From contig JBDRGD010000143.1 of NCBI GenBank assembly GCA_043818095.1, positions 1 through 18,402 on the forward strand: 18,402 nucleotides of DNA. The letters run 5' to 3'. Within the stretch, counting starts at the first letter, position 1, and each line of letters begins with the position of its first letter. A program made the translations under genes and the position numbers. Below the pieces are notes generated by a model. It was given only the letters and a program-made list of their open reading frames with translations, had not been told where the DNA came from and did not search any database. The stretch comes from JBDRGD01 sp043818095. Its GTDB lineage: Bacteria > Chloroflexota > Dehalococcoidia > Dehalococcoidales > RBG-16-60-22. This document shows positions 7,393 through 13,690 of the stretch, piece by piece.

Positions 7393-8025
7393 CTAGTAGC
7401 TGAGGATGACCACCTGCATTGTCAGCGGCAGATTGGAGCGGGTCACCGAGATCTTGGGCTGAGGTTCCGGCGGCGTCAGGCCCATCTCCTTGAGGAAAGT
7501 CTCCACGGGCGCCAGGTCCCGGCTGATGGCGGGCGTCTTATAATGCATCGGGATGACCAGTGTGGGCTCCAGCGTGCGGATGACCTCCGTCGCTATGGCG
7601 GCGTCAATGGTGCTGACACCCCCTACCGGTACCAGCAGGACATCCAGGGGCCCCACGGCTTCCGTCTGGGCGTCGGTGAGGGCATGTCCCAGGTCCCCGA
7701 GGTGCAGCACGGAGATACCGTCAATCTCCATGAGGTAAGCGGTGTTTTTCCCCCGCTTGCCCCCTCCCTCGCTGTCATGGAAGGTGGGGATACCGGTCAG
7801 CAGGATACCGCCGATTTCGTATTCCCCGGGCCCGTGGACCACTTTCGGGTCTCCGGAGACGCCGGCGACATAGTTATGCCCCGGGTGGGGATGGCTGACG
7901 GTGACAATGCGCGCGTTCGCCTTACCCAGGTCATAGCCCAGGTCCGGGGAATAGGGGTCCGTAATCACGACAGCCTGGCTCCCCTTGAGGCGGAAGCAAG
8001 CGTGGCCCAGCCAGGTAATCTCCAT
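7393..8025 (-). CDS. Metallo-beta-lactamase-fold hydrolase (COG2220/UPF0173-like)
   Basis: 210 residues from ATG at 8025. The fold is recognisable from the N-terminal MEITWLGHACFRL, the metal-site stretch SHPHPGHN (44-51), TFHD, LHLGDLGH and IPMHYKT near the C-terminus, in the order typical of the small Zn-dependent hydrolases of COG2220. The usual HxHxDH motif reads HxHxGH here: residue 49 is Gly (codon GGG), removing the Asp that normally binds the second metal; the other expected ligands (His45, His47, His50, the later His, Asp and His) are present. Substrate unknown; relatives are mostly uncharacterised. The ATG at 8025 is preferred to the GTG at 8052 because that GTG lies inside the predicted promoter spacer. 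Divergent from hrcA, and upstream of parA on the same strand with 140 bases between. Confidence 0.8.
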   Translation of the reverse strand: MEITWLGHACFRLKGSQAVVITDPYSPDLGYDLGKANARIVTVSHPHPGHNYVAGVSGDPKVVHGPGEYEIGGILLTGIPTFHDSEGGGKRGKNTAYLMEIDGISVLHLGDLGHALTDAQTEAVGPLDVLLVPVGGVSTIDAAIATEVIRTLEPTLVIPMHYKTPAISRDLAPVETFLKEMGLTPPEPQPKISVTRSNLPLTMQVVILSY

Positions 8026-8033
8026 CTCGCCCA

Positions 8034-8062
8034 AATATAGCACAGGCAGCACACAGGGTCAA
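8034..8062 (-). promoter_or_regulatory. Promoter of metallo-beta-lactamase gene, predicted leaderless
   Basis: Minus strand TTGACC (8062-8057) and TATATT (8039-8034) are exactly 17 bases apart. Eight bases separate the -10 box from the ATG at 8025, so the transcript should start within one to three bases of the start codon. The -35 box is 23 bases from the -35 box of the divergent hrcA promoter. Confidence 0.75.
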
Positions 8063-8085
8063 GGCGGCGCCGGGGCTCGTCCCGC

Positions 8086-8115
8086 TTGACAAATCACCCG
8101 TAAAAATGCTACATT
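8086..8115 (+). promoter_or_regulatory. hrcA-grpE-dnaK promoter
   Basis: Consensus TTGACA (8086-8091) and TACATT (8110-8115) with an 18-base spacer. Transcription would begin near 8122, inside the left arm of the CIRCE element. The leader is about 37 bases and contains a purine-rich ribosome-binding site (GGAGAGAG, 8149-8156) directly before the hrcA ATG. Confidence 0.8.
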
Positions 8116-8119
8116 TTAA

Positions 8120-8146
8120 TTAGCAGTCTAAGGTGAGGACTGCTAA
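8120..8146. promoter_or_regulatory. CIRCE operator, symmetrical variant
   Basis: Perfect 9-base inverted repeat TTAGCAGTC (8120-8128) and GACTGCTAA (8138-8146) with a 9-base spacer, the exact geometry of the HrcA operator. The classical arms are TTAGCACTC/GAGTGCTAA, so one base differs in each arm and the change is symmetrical. It overlaps the transcription start of the hrcA operon, as expected for repression. Confidence 0.92.
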
Positions 8147-8158
8147 TCGGAGAGAGTT

Positions 8159-9217
8159 ATGCTGACCCCAAGAGCCGGCGCGATAATAAAATACATCGTG
8201 GAGCAGTACATCTCCAAGGCGACGCCGGTATCGTCGCAGAGCATCGCGGACGAAGCCGGACTGCAGGTAAGCTCCGCCACCATCCGCAACGAAGTGGCCG
8301 CCCTGGAGAAGCAGGGCTATATTATCCGCCCCCACACCTCCGCGGGCAACGTCCCCGCGGACAAGGCGTACCGCTACTACGTGGACCTCCTGGAGAAGAG
8401 GAACCTGCCGGAGTCGGAACAGCACCTCGTCAGCCACCTTTTTCACCAGGTGGAGCGGGAGGTGGATAAATGGCTCCGCCTCTCCGCGACGCTGGCATCA
8501 CAGCTGGTGCAGAACATGGCGGTGGTCACCCCGCCCAAGGCCGCCGGCTGTAAATTCAAGCACATGGAGCTTCTCTCCCTCAGGGAGAGCCTGACGCTGG
8601 TCGTCCTCGTGCTCTACGGCGCCCGCGTTAAAGAGAAGCTGATACACTTCGAGGAGGGGGTCCCCCAGGCGGACCTGAAAGCCGTCAGCAACAAGCTCAA
8701 TGAGGCTTATACCGGCCTGACCCGCCGCCAGATAGCCACTAAAAACGAAAAGCTGCAATTGACCCCCACGGAGGAGCGTATCCGCTCCCACCTGGTGGAG
8801 ATGATGGAGGCGGAAGACCTCCAGCAATATGACGAACCCTACCTGGACGGCCTGCATTTTACGCTGAACCAGCCGGAGTTCGCCCAGGGCGAGCGCGTCC
8901 GCTCCATCCTGGAGCTGGTGGAATACCGCAACCTGCTCAAGAGCATCATCCCGCGTGACCTCACCGACGACTCCGTCCACGTCATCATCGGCCAGGAAAA
9001 CGAGGCCGATGCCATGCGTGACTGCAGCGTGGTCATCCGCCAGTACGGGCTGCCGGATGAGGCCATGGGCACCGTCGGCGTGGTGGGGCCCACCCGGATG
9101 CACTACTCGCACACCATCCCCACCGTGGACTATCTTTCCGGGGTGCTGAGCCGCCTCATCGCCGGGCTGTACGGCAAGGAAATCGAAGTCGTCGACAAAG
9201 CGAAGCACCCGGAGTAA
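8159..9217 (+). CDS. hrcA: Heat-inducible transcription repressor HrcA
   Basis: 352 residues, normal length. The N-terminal winged-helix domain (about 1-75) is clear: ATPVSSQSIAD, then VSSATIRNEVAALEKQGYI and the wing PHTSAGNVPADKAYRYYV. The remaining GAF-like and insertion domains contain the expected GTVGVVGPTRMHY near the C-terminus. Function: binds CIRCE and represses chaperone genes; GroEL activity keeps it folded in known systems. Here the operator lies in its own leader, so it should repress its own operon. The wing has Asn64 (SAGNVP) where most HrcA proteins I recall have Arg (SAGRVP/SAGRIP). First gene of the operon, followed after 11 bases by grpE. ATG at 8159 is supported by the upstream GGAGAGAG. 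Confidence 0.96.
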   Translation: MLTPRAGAIIKYIVEQYISKATPVSSQSIADEAGLQVSSATIRNEVAALEKQGYIIRPHTSAGNVPADKAYRYYVDLLEKRNLPESEQHLVSHLFHQVEREVDKWLRLSATLASQLVQNMAVVTPPKAAGCKFKHMELLSLRESLTLVVLVLYGARVKEKLIHFEEGVPQADLKAVSNKLNEAYTGLTRRQIATKNEKLQLTPTEERIRSHLVEMMEAEDLQQYDEPYLDGLHFTLNQPEFAQGERVRSILELVEYRNLLKSIIPRDLTDDSVHVIIGQENEADAMRDCSVVIRQYGLPDEAMGTVGVVGPTRMHYSHTIPTVDYLSGVLSRLIAGLYGKEIEVVDKAKHPE

Positions 9218-9228
9218 AGGGCGTGATG

Positions 9229-9762
9229 ATGACCAAGAGAAAGACACCGGAAGAAGATACCGGCGCTACCGGTCCGGGACCTTCCGGGAACGCCGAAACC
9301 CCCTCCCTGGAGCAGGCGCTGGCGGAGGAAAAGGAAAAAGCCGCCAACTACCTGGCCAGCTGGCAGCGGGCGCAGGCGGACTTCAGCAATTACAAGAGGC
9401 GGACCGAGCAGGAACGCGCCGAGTTCGCCAATGCGGTGAAAGCCAACGTGGTCTACGGCCTGTTGCCCATCCTGGACAACCTGGAGCGGGCGCTGGAAGC
9501 CGTCCCCCCCGAGCTGGAAAGCAACAGCTGGGTGGAGGGCGTGAGGCTGCTCACCCGCCATTTCCAGTCCGTCCTGGAAGCGCAGGGCGTCAGCCCGATT
9601 AATGCCCTGGGGGAGCCCTTCGACCCCCAGTTCCACGAGGCGGTCCGCCAGGACAAAGGCAGGGAAGGCATCGTGATTGCCGAGGTCCAGAAGGGATACA
9701 AATTAAACGACAATTTAATCCGTCCGTCGATGGTCGTCGTCGGTCACGGAGAAGAAGACTAA
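9229..9762 (+). CDS. grpE: Nucleotide exchange factor GrpE
   Basis: About 177 residues. N-terminal polar segment rich in Glu, Pro and Gly, then the long helix (residues about 25-80, containing ASWQRAQADFSNYKRR), which forms the dimer coil, and the beta-rich C-terminal domain with FDPQFHEAV and EVQKGYKLNDNLIRPSMVVV, both typical of GrpE. Role: releases ADP from DnaK and completes the folding cycle in the cytoplasm. Three in-frame starts are stacked (GTG 9223, ATG 9226, ATG 9229); I list 9229 because AAAGGG at 9216-9221 is then seven bases away, but either upstream codon is possible. The gene follows hrcA with almost no gap and precedes dnaK by 19 bases, so it is co-transcribed and CIRCE-controlled. 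Confidence 0.95.
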   Translation: MTKRKTPEEDTGATGPGPSGNAETPSLEQALAEEKEKAANYLASWQRAQADFSNYKRRTEQERAEFANAVKANVVYGLLPILDNLERALEAVPPELESNSWVEGVRLLTRHFQSVLEAQGVSPINALGEPFDPQFHEAVRQDKGREGIVIAEVQKGYKLNDNLIRPSMVVVGHGEED

Positions 9763-9781
9763 ACAAGGAGGCACAAATCCT

Positions 9782-11731
9782 ATGGGAAAAGCAGTAGGCA
9801 TTGACCTGGGTACCACTTTCAGCGAAGTTGCCGTAATGGAAGCGGGCGAACCCGTCGTCATCACCAGCGCGGAAGGCAGCCGCACCGTCCCCTCGGTGGT
9901 GGCGGTAAGCAAGAACGGCGAGCGCCTGGTGGGCCAGGTGGCCCGGCGGCAGGCGATAACCAACCCGGACAATACCATTTACAGTATCAAGCGCTTCATG
10001 GGGCGCAAGTACGGCGAACCGGCGGGGCGCGAGCTCCCCGTCGAGGAAGACGCCAAGCGCAAGACCTACAAGGTCGTCAAGGGCTCCGACAACAGCGTGC
10101 GGGTGCAGATGGGCGGTAAGGAATACCGCCCCGAGGAAATCTCGGCGATGATTCTCCAGAAGCTGAAGGCGGACGCGGAGGCTTACCTCGGCGATAAGGT
10201 CACCGACGCCGTCATCACGGTGCCCGCCTACTTTAACGACGCTCAGCGGCAGGCGACCAAGGACGCCGGCACCATCGCCGGCCTGACCGTGCTGCGCATC
10301 ATCAACGAGCCCACGGCAGCCGCCCTCGCCTACGGGCTGGACAAGAAGGGCGAAGAGACCATCGCCGTGTATGACCTGGGCGGCGGCACCTTTGACATCT
10401 CCATCCTGGAAATCGGCGAAGGCACCTTCCAGGTGAAGTCCACCAACGGGGACACCCACCTCGGCGGGGACGACTTCGACCAGAGGATTATCGACTGGCT
10501 CTGCGACGAGTATAAAAAAGACCAGGGCATCGACCTCAAGAAGGACCGGACGGCTTTGCAGCGCCTCAAGGAAGCCGCGGAGAAAGCCAAGACGGAGCTT
10601 TCCACCGTCATGCAGACCGAGGTCAACCTGCCCTTTATCACCGCGGACGCGGAGGGCCCCAAGCACCTCGCCATCACCCTGACCCGCGCCAAGCTGGAAC
10701 AGCTGGTGATGGACCTGGTGGAGAAGACCATCGAGCCCTGCAAGCAGGCCATGACGGACGCCGGTAAGACCGCCGAACAGATAAATGAAGTCATCCTGGT
10801 GGGCGGCCAGACCCGCATGCCCCTGGTGCAGCAGAAGGTAAAAGAGTTCTTCAAGAAAGAGCCGCACAAGGGGGTCAACCCGGACGAGGTCGTCGCGGTC
10901 GGCGCGGCGATCCAGGCGGGCGTGCTCAAGGGCGAGGTCAAGGACGTGCTCCTGCTGGACGTGACGCCGCTCACCCTGGGCATCGAGACCCTGGGTGGGG
11001 TAGCCACTCCCCTCATCCCCCGCAACACCACCATCCCCACCGCCAAGAGCCAGGTCTTCAGCACGGCGGCGGACAACCAGCCCAGCGTGGAAATCCACGT
11101 CCTCCAGGGGGAGAGGCCCATGGCGGCGAACAACCGCACCCTGGGCAGATTCATGCTGGACGGCATCCTGCCCGCACCGCGCGGCATGCCTCAAGTCGAG
11201 GTTACTTTTGATATCGACGCCAACGGCATCCTGAACGTCCGGGCGCAGGACAAGGGCACCGGGCGCGAGCAGAAAATCACCATCACCTCTTCCGGCGGCC
11301 TGAGCAAAGACGACGTCAGCAAGATGCAGCACGAGGCGGAAGCGCACGCCGCCGAGGATACCCAGCGCCGCGAAGAAATCGAGGCCCGCAATACCGCGGA
11401 CAACCTGGCCTACTCCGCGGAGAGGCTCCTGCGGGAGAACAAGGACAAGATTCCCGCCGACCTTAACCAGGAAGTGGAAACCAAGGTCAAAGAGGTGAAG
11501 TCCGCCCTCCAGGGGACCGACATCGAGGCGTTGAAACGCGCCAGCCAGGAGCTTTCCAATGTCCTCCAGAAGATCGGGCAGGCGGTCTACCAGCAGCAAC
11601 AGCAGCAACCGCCGCCGCCCGGCGGCGAGGCGCCGCCCCCCGGACAGGAAGGCGAAGGCGGAAGCGAAGGTGGCGGTGAAGGCGGTGGCGGCGGTGAGGA
11701 TACCGTGGAGGGCGAGTTCCGCGAGGTCTAG
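9782..11731 (+). CDS. dnaK: Hsp70 chaperone DnaK
   Basis: 649 residues, usual length. ATPase domain motifs: GIDLGTTFSEVAV (6-18), VPAYFNDAQRQATKDAG, INEPTAAALAYG, VYDLGGGTFDISIL and ILVGGQTRMPLVQ; then the linker VLLLDVTPLTLGIETLGG and a substrate-binding domain with RNTTIPTAKSQVFSTA and FDIDANGILNVRAQDKGTG. Role: ATP-driven folding and refolding with GrpE and a DnaJ partner. The phosphate-loop neighbourhood reads GTTFS instead of the more usual GTTNS. The C-terminal tail is low-complexity: a glutamine run, proline/glycine blocks and a glycine/glutamate stretch, ending EGEFREV. AAGGAGG at 9765-9771 supports the ATG. No dnaJ follows: a terminator starts 32 bases after the stop. Confidence 0.97.
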   Translation: MGKAVGIDLGTTFSEVAVMEAGEPVVITSAEGSRTVPSVVAVSKNGERLVGQVARRQAITNPDNTIYSIKRFMGRKYGEPAGRELPVEEDAKRKTYKVVKGSDNSVRVQMGGKEYRPEEISAMILQKLKADAEAYLGDKVTDAVITVPAYFNDAQRQATKDAGTIAGLTVLRIINEPTAAALAYGLDKKGEETIAVYDLGGGTFDISILEIGEGTFQVKSTNGDTHLGGDDFDQRIIDWLCDEYKKDQGIDLKKDRTALQRLKEAAEKAKTELSTVMQTEVNLPFITADAEGPKHLAITLTRAKLEQLVMDLVEKTIEPCKQAMTDAGKTAEQINEVILVGGQTRMPLVQQKVKEFFKKEPHKGVNPDEVVAVGAAIQAGVLKGEVKDVLLLDVTPLTLGIETLGGVATPLIPRNTTIPTAKSQVFSTAADNQPSVEIHVLQGERPMAANNRTLGRFMLDGILPAPRGMPQVEVTFDIDANGILNVRAQDKGTGREQKITITSSGGLSKDDVSKMQHEAEAHAAEDTQRREEIEARNTADNLAYSAERLLRENKDKIPADLNQEVETKVKEVKSALQGTDIEALKRASQELSNVLQKIGQAVYQQQQQQPPPPGGEAPPPGQEGEGGSEGGGEGGGGGEDTVEGEFREV

Positions 11732-11762
11732 AGCCCTACCCAAGTCAATCCCGATGCTTTAT

Positions 11763-11797
11763 ACTGGGGGTGTGCCAAAGCACCCCCAGTTTTTTTA
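11763..11797 (+). terminator. Rho-independent terminator of the hrcA-grpE-dnaK operon
   Basis: A 10-bp stem (11763-11772 with 11781-11790), an 8-base loop and a run of seven Ts at 11790-11796. It ends the heat-shock operon only 19 bases before the next start codon. Confidence 0.9.
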
Positions 11798-11809
11798 CCG
11801 GCACGGTAA
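11795..11809. repeat. Short inverted repeat before radical SAM gene
   Basis: TTACCG (11795-11800) and CGGTAA (11804-11809) form a 6-bp inverted repeat around three bases, between the dnaK terminator and the ATG at 11816. It could be a small operator or hairpin; no clear -35/-10 pair or Shine-Dalgarno sequence was found for the following gene. Function is not known. Confidence 0.3.
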
Positions 11810-11815
11810 CGACTG

Positions 11816-13690
11816 ATGACGATAATCGACGAGTTTCTCGGAGGTAACTCCCTGCTGCAGGTAAACCGGCCCGCGCGCTATTCCGGCGGGGAGTGGAACA
11901 GCATCCGCAAGGACTGGGACGGGACGGAAATCAGGGTCGTCCTCAGCTACCCGGACGTCTATGAAATCGGCATGTCCAACATGGCGCTCCCCATCCTCTA
12001 CGACATCCTCAACCGCCAGCCGGACGTCCTCGCGGAGCGTGTTTTCGCCCCGTGGGGGGACATGGAAGCCCTGCTGCGCGCCCGCGGCATCCCCCTCTTC
12101 AGCCTGGAAAACCGGCGCCCGCTGGCGGACTTTGACATTATCGGCTTTTCCCTGGGCTACGAGTTGACCTATACCAACGTCCTCAACATGCTGGACCTGG
12201 CGGGGATACCCATCCTCCGCACCGAAAGGGACGACCGCCACCCGCTGGTTATCGCCGGGGGCAGCTGCTGCCTCAACCCGGAGGCGATGTCCGACTTCAT
12301 CGACGCCTTCATTATCGGGGACGGGGAGGAGGTCCTCCCGGAGCCCTGCCGGGTGCTGCGCGACTGGAAACGCGAGAAAAAACGCAGCAAAGCAGAGTTG
12401 CTACGGCAACTGGCAAAGCTGAAGGGTGTTTACCTCCCCGGCGGCTACCGCGTGGCCTACGGGGCGGACGGGCGGGTGGAAAGCATCACTCCGGAAAGCG
12501 CGGACGTCCCGGCCCGCGTGACGCGGCGCGTGGTGAGCGCGCTGCCGCCGCCCTTCACCAGGCCGGTGGTGCCCTTCCTGGAAACGGTGCATGACCGCGG
12601 GGCCATCGAAATCCAGCGCGGCTGCACCTGCGGCTGCCGCTTCTGCCAGGCGGGGATGCTCTACCGCCCCCTGCGCGAGCGCCCGCACGATGAGGTCGTC
12701 GCCGCCGCCGGGGAACTCATCCGCAACTGCGGCTACGATGAAATCTCGCTGGTCTCGCTGAACACCAGTGACTACCCGGGCATCGAGGGCCTGGTAAAAA
12801 GCCTCGCCCGGGAATACCCCCGCCTCACCATCTCCGTCCCCAGCCTGCGCCTGGACACCGCCGCCGTCGCCCTGGTCGGCGCCCTGCCGGGACGCAGCCG
12901 CGGGGGCTTTACCTTCGCCCCGGAAGCGGGCACGGAGCGCCTGAGGAACGTGATTAACAAGAACATCACCGAGGAGGGGATACTGGAGACCGCCGCCGCC
13001 GCCTTCAGTAGCGGCGCGAACAGCCTGAAGCTCTACTTCATGCTGGGCCTGCCCACCGAGACCCCTGAGGACATCGAGGGCATCGGCGCGCTGGTAACCA
13101 AAATACGCGCTACGGGCCGGCAGACGACGGGGAAAACTCCGCAATTGCGCATCTCCGCAGCTACGTTCGTGCCCAAGTCCCACTCCCCCTTCCAGTGGGC
13201 CGCCCAGGACACCGGGGCGGTCATCGAGGAGAAACTGGAGCTTTTAAGGAGGGGACTATCGCAGAAAGGCGTCCGCCTCTCCTGGCACGACCCCAAAATC
13301 AGCCTGCTGGAGGCGGTCATGGCGCGCGGAGACCGGCGACTGGGGAAAGTCATTTACCAGGCCTGGCGGAACGGAGCCCGGCTGGACGCCTGGACAGAGT
13401 ATTTCCGCTACGAGGAAAACTGGCTGCCCGCTTTCGCCGCTGCCGGCATCGACCCCGCTTTTTACGCCCAGCGGGAGCGTTCCACGGACGAGGTGCTGCC
13501 CTGGTCCCACATCGATGCCGGGATAAGCCCCGCCTTTCTCAAAGCGGAATACCGCCGGGCGATGAAAGGGGAAGTGAGCCGGGACTGCCGCCACGACGCG
13601 TGCCATAGCTGCGGACTACAGCGCACCCAGCCGTCCTGCCGGGAGAAGCTGCCGGCCAAGCCGGGCAACGCTAGGGCTCGAAAGAGGTGA
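11816..13690 (+). CDS. Radical SAM protein, TIGR03960-like
   Basis: 624 residues. The N-terminal part (about 1-200) includes RPARYSGGEWNSIRKDW and a Rossmann-like stretch with VLSYPDVYEIGMSN and VIAGGSCCLNPEAMSDF, resembling the B12-binding-like domain of this family. The radical SAM core carries the 4Fe-4S motif CxxxCxxC at Cys270, Cys274 and Cys277 (CTCGCRFC), followed by TFAPEAGTERLRNVINK and a Leu-Pro-Thr-Glu segment typical of the barrel. A second cysteine cluster, C591-x4-C596-x2-C599 (DCRHDACHSC), lies near the C-terminus and might bind another cluster or zinc. Known: a widespread family of unknown function, often beside or fused to a DUF2344 (TIGR03936) domain and near ribosomal or RNase G genes in other bacteria; none of these is here. 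It is separated from dnaK by a terminator. The 3' end overlaps that of gyrA by 20 bases, tail to tail. Confidence 0.85.
   Translation: MTIIDEFLGGNSLLQVNRPARYSGGEWNSIRKDWDGTEIRVVLSYPDVYEIGMSNMALPILYDILNRQPDVLAERVFAPWGDMEALLRARGIPLFSLENRRPLADFDIIGFSLGYELTYTNVLNMLDLAGIPILRTERDDRHPLVIAGGSCCLNPEAMSDFIDAFIIGDGEEVLPEPCRVLRDWKREKKRSKAELLRQLAKLKGVYLPGGYRVAYGADGRVESITPESADVPARVTRRVVSALPPPFTRPVVPFLETVHDRGAIEIQRGCTCGCRFCQAGMLYRPLRERPHDEVVAAAGELIRNCGYDEISLVSLNTSDYPGIEGLVKSLAREYPRLTISVPSLRLDTAAVALVGALPGRSRGGFTFAPEAGTERLRNVINKNITEEGILETAAAAFSSGANSLKLYFMLGLPTETPEDIEGIGALVTKIRATGRQTTGKTPQLRISAATFVPKSHSPFQWAAQDTGAVIEEKLELLRRGLSQKGVRLSWHDPKISLLEAVMARGDRRLGKVIYQAWRNGARLDAWTEYFRYEENWLPAFAAAGIDPAFYAQRERSTDEVLPWSHIDAGISPAFLKAEYRRAMKGEVSRDCRHDACHSCGLQRTQPSCREKLPAKPGNARARKR

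Noticed and set aside
9599..11743. 714-codon open frame antisense to dnaK and the end of grpE
   Set aside because: Long antisense frames opposite GC-rich dnaK genes are a known by-product of codon bias; the product is a repetitive Leu/Gly/Asp/His-rich sequence with no recognisable domain, and the sense genes are certain.
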